DNA of 64,000 bases from Okapia johnstoni (GCA_024291935.2 CM044313.1:83079001-83143000); one strand, 5' to 3'. Shown: positions 1 to 11,915, numbered from the stretch's first letter. Translations and numbers: made by a program. Notes: generated from the sequence alone by a model not told the origin.

Positions 1-327
1 TATTTTGCCCTTTGCGATTCCAAGGCTCGCCACCGACCCGCCGGGGAGAGTGTTTCCTGGTGTTTGGAAACTTCTCTCTTTTTTTAAGACTCCCTTCCTG
101 GGACGGATCTCCGTCTCTACCTCTTTTCTCTCTCTTTTTATCTTTTATATTTTGTCCTACATCCTTTTGAAGACTATTATCTGCCTTTCTGTGTGTCTGA
201 TGTCCTCTGCCAGCATTCACAAGTTGTTTTGTGGAATTTGCTCAGCGTCTAAATGTTCTTTTGGTGAATTTGTGGGAGAGAAAGTCGTCTCCCCATCCTA
301 TTCCTCCGCCATCTTAGGGCCGCCTCC
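1..327 (-). mobile_element. 5' terminus of a ruminant L1 (L1_BT type)
   Basis: The reverse complement begins at 327 as ctggaggcggccctaagatg, then carries the rest of the ruminant L1 5' UTR as I recall it. The element reads leftwards out of the window, so its ORFs would lie off the left edge. The 5' end looks intact, which fits a long or full-length copy. It abuts an older ORF2 piece at 328. Confidence 0.75.
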
Positions 328-690
328 AGTATTATCCTGTAGTTTTCTTTTTTTGTGACATCTTTGTCTGGTTTTGGAATTAGGGTGATGGTGGCCTCAT
401 AGAATGAGTTTGGAAGTTTACCTTCTGCAATTTTCTGAAAGAGTTTGAGTAGGATAGGTGTTAGCTCTTCTCTAAATTTTTGGTAGAATTCAGCTGTGAA
501 GCCGTCTGGTCCTGGGCTTTTGTTTGCTGGAAGATTTCTGATTACAGTTTCAATTTCTGTGCTTGTGATGGGTCTGTTAAGATCTTCTATTTCTTCCTGG
601 TTCAGTTTTGGAAAGTTATACTTTTCTAAGAATTTGTCCATTTCTTCCAAGTTGTCCATTTTATTGGCGTATAGTTGTTGGTATTTGACT
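328..690 (-). mobile_element. L1 ORF2 fragment (start of reverse transcriptase)
   Basis: The minus frame gives recognisable L1 ORF2 peptide ([20 protein letters not shown] and [12 protein letters not shown]). It is interrupted at its 3' side by the 5' end of the neighbouring L1, where the open frame runs into 5' UTR sequence. A dead fragment, probably the target of that insertion. Confidence 0.9.
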
Positions 691-806
691 GGGGGATTCT
701 TGCAGAAGCTAACAACTGTGGCCAGCGATTTTTATTTTGGCTGGCCAAAGCTTAAGTTTGCTATTTCACTAACACTTTGTGGGTTACTACATTCTATAGT
801 TATACT

Positions 807-1026
807 TGTGTGGTGTGCTAAGCCACTTCAGTTGTGTCTGACTGTTTGTGACCCTATGGACCATAGCCCTTCAGGCTCCTCTCTCCATGGGACTCTCTAG
901 GCAAGAATACTAGAGTGGATTGCTATGCCTTTCTCCAGGGGAATCTTCCGGACCCAGGGATCCAGCCCTGTCTCTAGTTTCCTGCATTGGCAGGTGGGTT
1001 CTTTACCACTGGAACCACCCGGGAAG
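807..1026 (-). mobile_element. Bov-tA SINE
   Basis: Diverged reverse copy: ctaagccacttcagttgtgt at the start and accactggaaccacccggga at the tRNA-derived head. Confidence 0.85.
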
Positions 1027-1169
1027 ACCTACACACCTGACACCCCTGTCAAGTCTTCTAATTTTTTATGGGATGTCTTCAGTCCACTCTTTTGTAGAGC
1101 ATTCTCCAGCCCTGGGAGTTTCATTTTTACTTTCTGTATTAGAATCATTCACTCAGGGTTTTTGCCTAT

Positions 1170-1308
1170 TTATTTATTTTTTTTGGACACCCTGCAAAGC
1201 AAGACCTGTGGGATCTTAGTTTCCCAACTAGGGATCGAACCCATGTCCCCTGCATCCCTGCATTGGAAGCACGGCATCCTAACAACTGGATCACCAGGGA
1301 AGTCCCAT
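1170..1308 (-). mobile_element. CHR-2-type tRNA-derived SINE
   Basis: T-rich start, gggatcttag and gatcgaaccc motifs, and the reversed head ggatcaccagggaagtccc. Confidence 0.85.
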
Positions 1309-1457
1309 GTTTTCTTTCTTTTTGTTGGCCCAATATTCACATCGTCTGAATCAGAACTATATTCTGAAGAACTATCATCTTCTGAGACTTTAGTAAATAT
1401 GTCACTTGGACAATCAGAGAAAGTATCTGCATAATTTTCACCAAAAAAAATCTTCAC
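1309..1457 (-). other. Short acidic Ser/Asp-rich frame, possible transposase fossil
   Basis: After the adjacent SINE, the minus strand keeps about 50 open codons: MKIFFGENYADTFSDCPSDI, a run rich in Ser, Asp and Glu, then a basic TKRKK patch. This resembles the acidic N-terminus plus basic patch of piggyBac-like transposases, but it is too short to assign and may be coincidence. Confidence 0.2.
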
Positions 1458-2334
1458 TCAAAATCTTGTGATGCATCACTTTTGAAAATTTTATGTTTGT
1501 AATATACACAAGGTTGAAACAAAACCCTAATGGAACAGAATGTGAATGCTAATGACAATTCTAAGTTGTATAATGAACCCTTGATCAGTTTTAAGCTCTA
1601 ACAACTTCACATAGTAATGTTAATTGTATCCTTCTCTAAAATGTACTGATACGTTTCTGGTCAATGAAGTTTGGGTAACAAAAGATATATTAATATGTCT
1701 CTGGTCAATCATAGTGGCCAAGGGGCTCCTCCTATAAGTCTCATGAGTGAGCTAAGGGGATGCACAAATCTCAAATTTGTGTGTCAGATTTTGTGGAAAT
1801 GCACATGTGAATTTAACTGGGGAGAGGATCCTATTAGACAGCATCCCCCAACAAGCAGTTGTCAAGATCCTTTTAAACACATAAGAATTTTCTTAGGCAA
1901 AATTCCTTGGGGAGAAAATGAGGAGGGAGCTGGGAGAGACTGGGAGAGCCTTCAGAGAGGGAAGGAAGGAAGTTCTGGTAGAATCCTTTTAGAATGCTAT
2001 TCCATCTAAGGAAGGTTCAAAAAAGCCCATAGAGGAATCTTCCAGCCAAATTACTCAGAGGAGTCCCTTTTGTCTCAGGAATGGCTGTGCCTTAATATTC
2101 CTGCTTTGTTTAGTAATTGTCTAGGAACAGCCAGTCAGAGGCATAGCTGGGATGCAAAGGCAGTAGCTCTGTTTTTAAGCACAGCAACCAGGGTGCCCAG
2201 TCAACGACGCTCCCTGCAACTGGAGGTCTGAGAGGCCTGGTCTCATGACCACCACAGGTGCACATGACCTTTATTGGATGCCCAAAGTGGCTCATGACCA
2301 ATATGCGGTTAAAACATCACCTTTCTAGAAACTG
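1458..2334. other. Intergenic, nothing recognised
   Basis: AT-rich sequence with short chance frames (for example 1671-2009, plus). No exon signals or repeat family that I can name. Confidence 0.5.
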
Positions 2335-2343
2335 TTGAGGTAT

Positions 2344-2627
2344 GCTGCTGCTGCTGCTGCTGCTAAGTCGCTTCAGTCATGTCCGACTCGGTGCGATCCC
2401 ATAGATGGCAGCCCACCAGGCTCTGCCGTCCCTAGGATTCTCCAGGCAAGAATACTGGAGTGGGTTGCCATTTCCTTCTCCAGTGCATGAAAGGGAAAAG
2501 TGAAAGTGAAGTCGCTCAGTCGTGTCCGACTCTTAGCGACCCCATGGACTGTAGCCTACCAGGCTCCTCCGTCCGTGGGATTTTCCAGGCAAGAGTACTG
2601 GAGTGGGGTGCCATTGCCTTCTCCAAA
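2344..2627 (-). mobile_element. Bov-A2 SINE with TSD
   Basis: Complete dimer in reverse, beginning with a CTG run and ctaagtcgcttcagtcatgt, with the second unit starting gtgaagtcgctcagtcgtgt. Flanked by a perfect 9-bp duplication, ttgaggtat, at 2335-2343 and 2628-2636. Its CTG run could be length-variable. Confidence 0.93.
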
Positions 2628-2636
2628 TTGAGGTAT

Positions 2637-3631
2637 AGTGACCAACATATGCCAATAATTTTCTGTGTATCTAGGTGAACGAGGGTGCCTTTGCCTAACG
2701 CACAATGTGTGGGGTGAGACAGAGTGCAAGAAAATGTCCTTTGTTTCTGCCATGTTGTATTTGAGGTGCTGGTGAGAGAACCCAGTAAATAACTGTTAAA
2801 GCTGCAGCTCTGTGAAAGAGAGTATTCATGGAGAAACTGAGGGGCCAATGGGAACAGTAGACATGAGTAAGTGTCCCTCAGGAAGAGGTAGATTGAGCTG
2901 AGCAGAGGGTGAAGTGTCTGTCTGAGAGGTGGCAGTAGGACATGGCAGACCCAGTATGTTGCTGAGAGAAGAGAGGGTAAGGGTGAGAAGTGATTCAAAC
3001 GGGAAGGAGATCATCACTAGAGCACTTATATCCTAAAAACAATGAGAACAGGATCTAAAAAACCTTGGGGTTGTCAGAAATGCCAGATGCTTGCAGAATA
3101 TCAAGTAGGGAGAGGTCCAAGAAAGATGACAATGTTTTAAGAATCAAAGAATCATGAAACAGAGACCTCATCTTACCACTCTATTACCTCCGTGTCTGCA
3201 ATCTCCCTGCATTTTCATGAAGGACTCTTTACTATGTTCAATTTTTTCTCAACTTCAAATCAGGAAATGGGGTGGGGGTTAGGAAGGAGGCTGGAAGAAT
3301 CGGGGTCAATCACAAAGAAACAAATGGTGCTCATTCAGACAGGTCTTAGATATTCTTTTCCTCTTTCTGTACCTTGAGAAGTTGTCATCCAAATGCCACA
3401 ACACAAAAACTAAACAATACCTAACACTTGTTATGGTAAATATTTTAGGCCTATTGCATATTTTCTTGAAAGCTTACCATAGCATATATAGATGATAGGT
3501 ATCATCTTGCACTGAGTTCATTGTTGAAAAACAAGTTTTCCAGGGTGAGGATGTTTTCCCCTGTGTAGTGTGAGAACTGGAAATTTGTACTATTGTCTGA
3601 TTGTTCAGAGATGCCTCTCAGTGCCAGTTAT
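2637..3631. other. Intergenic, nothing recognised
   Basis: No repeat family or exon recognised; frames here are short and unconvincing. Confidence 0.45.
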
Positions 3632-3822
3632 TTTTTAATATTTATTTATTTATTATTTGGCCGCTTTGGGCCTTAGTTGTGGCACACAGGCTTCTCTAGT
3701 TGTGGCATGTGGGCTTAGCTGCCCTGCAACGTGTGGGAACTCAGTTCTCCGATCAGGTATTGAACCCATGTTCCCTGCATTGGAAGGCAAATTCTTAACC
3801 ACTAAACCTCCAGGGAAGTCCC
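3632..3822 (-). mobile_element. CHR-2-type SINE
   Basis: Starts with an A/T-rich tail, then gttgtggcacacaggcttct and gttgtggcatgtgggcttag, and ends with the reversed head ctccagggaagtccc. Confidence 0.88.
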
Positions 3823-4557
3823 TCAGAGCTAGGTATTGATCCATGTTATTTGATGACTAAGACTGCAATTCCTGTAGAGAGTAAGCATACGGAAAATTGA
3901 TTTGAGACTTGTCCATTTGATCAGCATGTCTTGTCCTTTGCAAAATGGTAGTGTTGATTTTCTCCACTAGGTTACTCATGCCCTGTCTGTAAAGATCCAG
4001 ATAACTCATCTCCTTGATTTTTGTTCTAGGAATATTTTATCTCTAGTGTGAAATTTATAGGTTTAACTTATTAGAAAATGCAGACTTGTAATATAGCACA
4101 CTTCCCTTTCCCCGTTATTACAGAGCATTACTCTATACTTAATTATAATAATAGGTTCCAGCTAAGACGACTTCTAGAGAAATACCTGGTTAATATATAC
4201 TTGCTGAACGACTGAATGAATGGATTAGCTCCTTTTGACCAACTCAGTTCTATTTCTGATGTAAATGTAATATTTTACGTTGTGCTTCGGCTTGTAAATT
4301 ACTTTGGGTTATCTTGGAAGTAGATGGAAAATGAATCTTGAATTCAATCTATCAAACAAAGAAGCAAGCTGCACCTATGATAAAAAAAAAAAAGAACAAG
4401 ACAATGAATTTCTCTAATTTTTGTCACGGCTTAGCATAATAATGTAATCTACAAGAGCAATATGGGTTTCATCTTTGTGGTAGGTCAAGAAGAAAAATCA
4501 CCATTTCACCATTTTTAGTTAATATTTTGAGCTGGTTCAAGGAAACCAGGTTATAGG

Positions 4558-4765
4558 AGGAGTGTGGTCTTTAAAGTCAGACAGATTATGTAAAACTTAC
4601 CAATGTTGTGACCTTGGGGAGCTAAATAGCTTCTCTGAATCTCATATTCTTTGTAAAAATGAAACAATAAGGCCTCATATCTTCTAGGGCGGTGTGTGAG
4701 GTAAGTGAGATAAAATATGTGAAGCCCTGGAATATGACCTGACAATGTCAAGTGTTTAGAGGACT
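4558..4765 (+). mobile_element. MIR SINE
   Basis: Shows the MIR core in order: gtctttaaagtcagacagat, ttgtgaccttggggagc, cttctctgaatctcatattc, and a gtgaggtaagtgagataaaa region. Confidence 0.75.
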
Positions 4766-5620
4766 TCAGATTGCTCCCTCCCTTTCCTGTGAGCATCAAC
4801 ACAAGTAAAAATGCAATTATGGGAGAAGAAAGGCAATTAAGGAACACTCAATTTTCCTAGCTTTTATAAATCAAGAACATATTTATGAGCTATATTTTAG
4901 TGTTTGGAAAAAACAAAAACAACAAAACACAAAAACCAGGCACAAAATCTTGGGGTTCTCTTGTATTATCATAACTGTAAAAGGCATTTTTCATTGGCCG
5001 TTTAAAACCTGGTGTTCCTGAGTCCTGTGAGGAAGTGCACAGATCAGTCACTCTGCTTCAGGTATTGACGTTCCTGTGAAGAAGAGATATTTCCTATAGG
5101 ATTATTACTCATCATGACTGAAGTTCAATAGATAAATTAAAAACCCAGCCACTCCTCAGCTCCGGAAGTGACTCACTGCTCAAGGAATGCTCTCTGTTTA
5201 CTTCAAGATGGGCTTAAAGTGGCCCTGAATCAGAATTGCTCCTTGTCAAGGGGGCCTCTGGACCGTTACCAGAAGAAATTGTGGGTTGTCTCAAAGAATT
5301 GCACAGGCATTTGGCTGAGTGCTTTCTGGAGCTTGTCCTGCAAATTCCTGTAATTTAGACGAGGTCACTTGTTACCCATTTTAGCTGACTGAACAGTTTG
5401 AATCATGGGTGTGAAAAGGCAACTGATGCCGTAGTTAGCAGAGACCTTCCAAGAATGTGCTATTGCCATTCTGATCATGTGTAAGTGGGGCCATGAACTA
5501 CAGCAAACTCTTTATTTTGCAGAACACACACACACGCACAATTTGTTTAAGAATAATAGTGGTTCAATAACCAAAATCAAATAATCTGAATTCAATTTAA
5601 GCATTTGAATTTTAAAATGT

Positions 5621-6690
5621 CTCTGAGTAGACATTTTTCCAGAGAAGACATACAGATGGTCAACAAGCACAGGAAAAGATGCTCAAATCACGACTTATTA
5701 GGGAATACAAATCAAATCACACCACCTCACACATGTTAGAATGGTTATTGTAGAAGAGGCAAGAAGTAACAAATGTTGGAGAGGGTGTGGAGAAAAGGGA
5801 ACACTTGTACACTGTTGGTGGGGATGTAAATTGGTGTAGCTATTATGGAAAAGAGTATGGATATTCCTCAAAAAATTAAGACTAGAACTACCATGTGATC
5901 TAGCAATTCCACTTCTGGAACTATATCCGAAGACCATGAAAACAATGATTTGAAAAGATACATGCACCTCTATGTTCATTGTTGCATTCTTTATAATAGC
6001 CAAGATATGGAAATAACCTAAGTGTCCATCAGTGGATGACTGGATAAGGAATAAGTGGTGTATATACGTAATGAAATACTGCTAAGTCACTTCAGTCGTG
6101 TCCGACTCTGTGCGACCCCATAGACGGCAGCCCACCAGGCTCCACTGTCCCTGGGATTCTCCAGGCAAGAATACTGGAGCGGGTTGCCATTTCCTTCTCC
6201 AGTGCATGAAAGGGAAAAGTGAAAGTGAAGTCGCTCAGTCGTGTCCGACTCTTAGCGACCCCATGGACTGCAGCCTACCAGGCTCCTCCGTCCATGGGAT
6301 TTTCCAGGCAAGAGTACTGGAGTGGGGTGCCATCGCCTTCTCTGAATGAAGTACTACTCAACCATAAAAAAGAATTGTATCCTGTCATTTGCAACAACAT
6401 GGATGTATCATAACTGTATCATGCTAATTGAAATGTCAGATGGAGAAAGACAAATGCCACCTGATTTCACTTCTGTGTGGAATCTAAAAGCAAAACAAAC
6501 AAACAATAACAGCAGCAAAAACCAAACTCGTAGATACAGAGATCAGATTACCTGTTACCAGAAAGGAAGGTACTTGGGAGGTGAATAAAGTAGGTGAAGT
6601 GAGTCAACTGTATTGGGATGGATGGTAACTAGACTTGTAGTGGTGATTACTTTGTAGTGTATACAGATGTCAAATTATAGTACTGTACAT
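5621..6690 (+). mobile_element. L1 (L1MA-like) 3' end, interrupted by Bov-A2
   Basis: Forward ORF2 end and 3' UTR: agaagacatacagatggtca, gtacactgttggtggggatg, gtgtccatcagtggatgac, then acttctgtgtggaatctaaa. It is split by a Bov-A2 (6081-6344). Its tail seems to resume at 7109-7135 (cacctgaaatttatataag) after two Bov-tA copies. Confidence 0.88.
6081..6344 (-). mobile_element. Bov-A2 SINE nested in L1
   Basis: Reverse Bov-A2 dimer inside the L1 3' end. TSD aatgaaatact at 6070-6080 and aatgaagtact at 6345-6355 (one mismatch). Confidence 0.92.
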
Positions 6691-6890
6691 TCCCTGGTAG
6701 CTCAGCTGATAAAGAATCTGCCTGCAATGTGGGAAACCTGGGTTCGATCCCTGTGTTGGGAAGATCCCCCGGAGAAGGGACTGGCAACCCACTCCAGTAT
6801 ACTTGCCTGGAGAATCCCTGTGGACATAGGAGCCTGGTGGGCTACAGTTCATGGGGTCACAAAGCATTGGACACGACTAAGTAACTAAGT
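6691..6890 (+). mobile_element. Bov-tA SINE
   Basis: Forward copy from ttccctggtagctcagctga to ggacacgactaagtaactaa, inserted in the L1 tail. Confidence 0.92.
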
Positions 6891-6908
6891 GTGTGTGAGA
6901 ACTTGAGG

Positions 6909-7108
6909 GCTTCCCTGGTGGCTCAGTGGTAAAGAATCCATCTGCCAACGCAGGAGATGCAGGTTCAATCTCTGGGTCAGAAGATCCCCTGGAGAAGGAA
7001 ATGGCAATGTACAGCAGTATTCTTGCCTGGAGAATCCCCATGGATAGAGGAGCCTGGTGGGCTACAGTCCTTGGGGTTGCAAAGAGTTGGACACGACTAA
7101 GAGACTAA
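6909..7108 (+). mobile_element. Bov-tA SINE, tandem neighbour
   Basis: Second forward copy 18 bp after the first (ggcttccctggtggctcagt to gacacgactaagagactaag). L1 tail sequence follows it, so both lie within the same L1. Confidence 0.93.
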
Positions 7109-7135
7109 GCGACACCTGAAATTTATATAAGAAGA

Positions 7136-7802
7136 AAAGAATAATTAGTGATTATTGTAAAAACAGCCTTACAATGAGATGTGAAAAAAAAAAAAAAGAA
7201 GTTTAAGCCTGCGTGAAAAATACTCCAACTAACTGAAAGCAAACGCTTTTTAAACTTTAACAGGTCCCCAGCCTTGTTTTAGCCATTTTCAGCATTCTTT
7301 TTAGATTGATTAGAGCTTAAACAGTTCAGTGTTGTTCTCTATCTTTGTTACCTTGCAGATGTTGTGTTCAGGTACTTATTTTCCAGTTTGGCATTTCACT
7401 AATAGTCTGTTATTTTCCACCTAGGTTGCCCTGTGACAATCTCATGCAGAATTCCCTCCTATGAGGTCTCTTCTCTTCTAAATATGCCTTATTATCCATT
7501 AAAGAGTAATGAGATAATAGGAGCCATCCAGTGACTATAGGGGAATAAGTGCCCAGCACAACATTGTAAATAAGTAGTTGCTTTCTCCCTTGGGTGAGCT
7601 TTAAAATATGTCCACACTGGAAATATTTTAAAGGACTGGTTTTTAAAAAAGATCTTCACTTAGTCTTGCATCTATACAGTTCTCATAGGAGTTTTGTTAA
7701 AACTCTTCTTACCGTGAATACGTATGGGTCTTTATAGAAGCAAGAAGGTGAACATGAAATGGTTTTCCCATTGTGCATATTTCATGTGGAGTATGAAGCA
7801 CA
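7136..7802. other. Intergenic, nothing recognised
   Basis: AT-rich unique-looking sequence with a poly(A) run near 7185. No coding or repeat signal recognised. Confidence 0.45.
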
Positions 7803-8007
7803 AGTGTTAGTCGCTCAGTCGTGCCTCACTCTGCAACCCCATGGACTGCAGCCTACCAGGCTCCTCTGTCCATGGGATTTTTCAGGCAAGGATACTGGAG
7901 TGGGTTGCCATTTCCTTCTCCAGGGGATCTTCCTGACCCAGGGATTGAACCCTGGTCTCCCGCACTGCAGGCAGATTCTTTACTGACTGAGCTACAAGGG
8001 AAGCCCT
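7803..8007 (-). mobile_element. Bov-tA SINE
   Basis: Reverse copy from gtgttagtcgctcagtcgtg to gagctacaagggaagccc. Confidence 0.93.
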
Positions 8008-9201
8008 AAAGTGACTATATGAAGCGCAGTGACTATAAATGCTAGATTTCTGCAGGGAGGCCAGCAGCTCAACTCAGAGCTTTGGGGAAACAGTAGTTGA
8101 AGGCACAGGTGCTATGACGAACAGCTGGCTGCTGCTATCATCAGGGGCAACAGTCACTTCCTGGGCTTTCAATGCAGGAGGAAAAACCTTCAAGTTCCCA
8201 CTGGGGGCCTTGTCCCTTAGGGTAGGAGGAATGAATCTGTGGCTCACTGTGCAGTGTTTAGTATGAGGAAAAAGGCAGGTTGCCAGTTGGGCTATGCACG
8301 TCCCATGTTGTTGCTTGGTACTTCGCTAGAGCAGTAAATAAAGCAATTCACCATGATTCCGGATCCCATCCCTTTGTTACTCTGCTCAGATCTCCCATGG
8401 AGTTTTGCCACACTATCTCTGGCATTCTCTGACCTCTCTGCTCCTTGGTCAGCATCCAACCTTCAGACTCTGTCTTGGGTAAATTTGTGAAATAGAGGTT
8501 GAAAGTTGGAAAAAGATTATAGTTCTAGAGACTTTAAAAATAATTATTCAGAAAATTTTTCACATCTCCTGTATCATCTGAGTGTCATGGGAATTCAAAT
8601 TTAGAGATTAGCTTCTCCTAAGATCAGACCCAATGTTCATGTTGCCTTAGTAACATTGCTAATGAAAGAGAAAGTTTCCATGAGACCCATTTGTCAAACT
8701 CTGTTCCAGTCACAAAGGCTGGATTTATAAGCTCCATAGACTACTTCAACTCTATTCTTCCTCTGCAGATCCATATATTATTTCACAAGCAGGCATCAAG
8801 CTATGTAGCTGGATTAAAAATTAATGAAATACTAGGATTGATAGGCTGACTACTTCAAACAAATTAAAAGATCATAGTCATTATTGGCCATAGACAGTGC
8901 AGGGTGTATCAGGATATACTGTCAAGTATGTGCTACAGTTTTAAGAAGGCAGATTGAGCAGACACCTGCCTTTTGACATTTCTCCAAAACCATTGTGGAA
9001 AAATATATATAGAATTAGTTAACCCACAGTGAGAAGTTCAAGATAAGGGCAAGGAAAGGTGTGTCACCAATGGATAAGAAAGTTCAATGAATTTCTGGGA
9101 GACAGAAAAAGAATGGAAGTGTATTGAGGGACGGAAGGCTACAACATGCTGTGGGAAACAGAGGTGCCAGTGGGAGGCAACCACCTCGAAGAGACTCTAG
9201 G
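8008..9201. other. Intergenic, nothing recognised
   Basis: Mixed-composition sequence. The short frame at 8039-8266 (plus) has no recognisable homology, and no ruminant SINE occurs. Confidence 0.45.
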
Positions 9202-9212
9202 TTCTACATCAA

Positions 9213-9581
9213 GTGAAAGTGTTAGTTGCTCAGTTGTGTCTGACTCTTTGTGATCCCATGGACTGTAGTCCACCAGGTTCCTCTGTTCATGAATTTCTCC
9301 AGGCAAGAATACTGGAATGGGTAGCTATTCCCTTCTCCAGGGGATCTTCTTGACCCAGGAATTGAACCCGGATCTCTTGCATTACAGGCAGATTCTTTAC
9401 CATCAGAGCCACCAGGGAAGCAAAAGGATCTGCCTGCAATGTGGGAGACCTGGGTTTGATCCCTGGGTTGAGAAGGGATCCATTCCAGTATTCTTGCCTG
9501 GAGAATTCCATGGATGGGGAGCTTGGCGGGCTATAGTCCACGGGGTCACAAATAGTTGGACACGACTGAGTAACTCACACT
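9213..9581. mobile_element. Inverted pair of Bov-tA SINEs within one TSD
   Basis: A reverse Bov-tA (9213-9421) is joined at its head to a forward Bov-tA lacking its first two dozen bases (9422-9581). The pair is flanked by one perfect 11-bp duplication, ttctacatcaa, at 9202-9212 and 9582-9592. Such a pair could fold into a long hairpin. Confidence 0.88.
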
Positions 9582-9720
9582 TTCTACATCAAACAGTGGG
9601 GTAAAACAAGAGTGAAGGGCACTAGTCAAAGATAAGCTGATGGAGGAACTGCACAGTTGGGTTTCCCGACTCTGCAGGCAGAACAGCAAGAGGCCTAGGA
9701 CTTATCTGTAAGCCAAACCT

Positions 9721-9790
9721 ATCCACCAATCAACCAACCAACCAATCATGCAGTCCATCAACCCACCAACCAATCATCAACCAATCAACA
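9721..9790. repeat. CCAA/CCAAT-rich simple repeat
   Basis: Imperfect (CAAC)n/(CAAT)n tract that creates four CCAAT pentamers by repetition. I see no adjacent promoter. Confidence 0.7.
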
Positions 9791-10048
9791 AAAATAGAAG
9801 GATGCTTTCTAAAACAAATATGAACTTTGAGAAAAAGTCAAGATCCCATCTCTGTATTGGTGCCTAAAGCAGACCATTCTTCATTCTACCTGTCATAGAC
9901 CTGCAGCCTAACACAGGTTGCCCCTTCACTCATTCCAAATTAAAACAGTCAACTGGCATGCATCATCCATGTTAGTAAGTTGGTCAACCAGAATTCCCTC
10001 AAAAAAGAAGAGGGCCTTTGTGGTATAGATCTACATATGCAACAGTAG

Positions 10049-10262
10049 GGGCTTCCCAGGTGACTCAGTGGTAAAGAATCTGCCTGCCAATACTGGAGAC
10101 ACAGAAGATTCAGGTTCAATCCCTGGGTCAGTTGGGAAGACCCCCTGGAGCAGGAAATGGCAACCACTCCAGTATTCTTGCCTGGAAAATTCCATGGACA
10201 GAAGAGTCTGGAGGGCTACAGTCTATAGGGTTGCAAAGAGTTGGACACTACTGAGCAACTGA
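10049..10262 (+). mobile_element. Bov-tA SINE followed by a CA microsatellite
   Basis: Forward copy whose 3' tail has become a (CA)n tract (10266-10305). TSD aacagtag at 10041-10048 and 10306-10313, so the microsatellite is part of the insertion. Confidence 0.93.
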
Positions 10263-10424
10263 GTGCATACACACACACACACATATACACATACACACAC
10301 ACACAAACAGTAGAGGAAGGCCACACCAGGTTTTCTGGTTTCTGCTCTTGAACATGAATGAACTTCATCAATCATAGGACAGAAACCAACCATACAGAAA
10401 AGAAGGACCAAGAGATAACCCGTA

Positions 10425-10829
10425 TTAGCTGAGATGCATTCAACTGCAAGTAACAGAAAGTCCAGCTAAAATGGACTTAAACAAGGAGGACATATATTTT
10501 CTCATCTAAAGAAAAGTCTGGAGATGGAGCATGCAAATGGAGTAGCTCAGCACTGTCATCAAGGACTTGGGATTTTTATCTCTCTGGTCCACTGTCCTTA
10601 GTATGTTAGTAATTTCTTTCATCATGGTTACAGATGGAAGTAGGTATTACTTGAAGGAGATTGCTTAAAATTTTTTTTTTACCATGTGTCACTATAATTA
10701 GTGAGAATACCATTCCCATAAGTGTCCCAGGAGCTCTTCCTTACAGTCACGTTGGATCTCAGGAATTGGGTCTCATGCCTATGCCTATAAAATCATTAGA
10801 AATGGAAATGAGACTATTGTGAATGGCCT
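10425..10829. other. Possible ancient repeat, unclassified
   Basis: The start (caactgcaagtaacagaaag, then ggacttaaacaaggag) resembles a common old mammalian repeat that I cannot name with certainty. A related-looking piece is at about 20050-20110. Confidence 0.3.
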
Positions 10830-10985
10830 AGGCCAGGGTTTCTCACCTTTCACACTATTGACATTTTGGACCAGACGATTTTTTGTTGTGGGGAGTTGTC
10901 CTGTGTATTGTAGACTGTTTAGCAGCTTCCCTGCAAAGTCATAAACCATTCTGGAGGGGCATCTTCTTGACCAGTCGCTAGTAGG
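10830..10985 (-). mobile_element. MER5-type hAT fragment
   Basis: Reverse of the MER5A end: agggtttctcacctttcac, ctattgacattttggacca, tttgttgtggggagttgtcc, tgtttagcagcttccctgc. Confidence 0.75.
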
Positions 10986-11439
10986 CCATTGAAGATAATG
11001 GTCAGCTGCGAGTCTTATAGAGATCAGAACCAAGGGCAGAAGAACTCACAGGAGCTTCACATAGAAAGCAGAGCCAAGGCTGACCTTGCTATAGTGGGGT
11101 TTGATGTATGTAGTAGAACAGTAACATCTCTATACTTCCTAGTCTACCATTTCCCAAATGGGTGGGTATTTGTTCTGTTTTATTTTTGTAGTTTGCTGGT
11201 TTTGTTTTTTGTTTTTCAGTTATTCTATTTCTTCTCCTCCATTGTTTCTTAGCATAGACCACCTGACTCCAAGGAGAATCATCTACACTTGGCAGAGGAT
11301 AAGCCATCATTCAGAAATTGTGAACTTCAAGGTTGTGCAGCAGTGGAATGAGATTCTGTGGGTGTTTCCCTTGGTGATATGGTGAGTGTGTTCTCTAGTG
11401 GATATTAAGGAGCCAAAGGGAAGACTTTGGTAGACATTA

Positions 11440-11915
11440 CATTACACAACATCTATTTCCAACCTCCTGCACTCTTCTCTGTCTTTCCATAGAGGTTGTA
11501 AGTGTACATACTTACCCAGTCACCCACAGAGCTTGTGGGAGCCACATGACACAGCTCTGACCAACAAGACATAAACAGCAGTTCAGGGAGAGAACAACTC
11601 TAGGGAAACATTTGCTTCATTGATTAAGGCAACAGATGCAGCTGGTCCCAGTCCTTTCTTCCTGTCTCCACTTCTTCCCTCCTGGTTCATGAAGGTGATT
11701 CCTGAAACCAGTCATCTTGAAGCCTTGAAACAACAAGCCAACATGCTAAGGATGGTACAGTGGGTGAACAGAGTCTAGGTCTTCCATACCACCATCATCC
11801 AATTTTATCACTTCTGAATTGACTCTCTCTAAAATTATCAATACTCGAGTAATTTATGTCAAGTATGTTTGAGTCATTATAAGTCAGGTATTTTATCACT
11901 TGAAACTGAATAGCA
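11440..11915. mobile_element. Ancient LTR-like repeat
   Basis: Diverged sequence with features of old ERVL-type LTRs (gggagccacatgacacagct near the start, ttcctcctggttcatgaag in the middle). No viral gene is present. Family not certain. Confidence 0.3.

Noticed and set aside
6691..8007. tRNA genes suggested by tRNA-like heads of the SINEs
   Set aside because: Bov-tA and CHR-2 heads derive from tRNA but lack a full cloverleaf and are parts of SINEs.
9721..9790. Cluster of CCAAT boxes as a promoter
   Set aside because: The pentamers arise from a CAAC/CAAT simple repeat; no CpG island, TATA or downstream exon.
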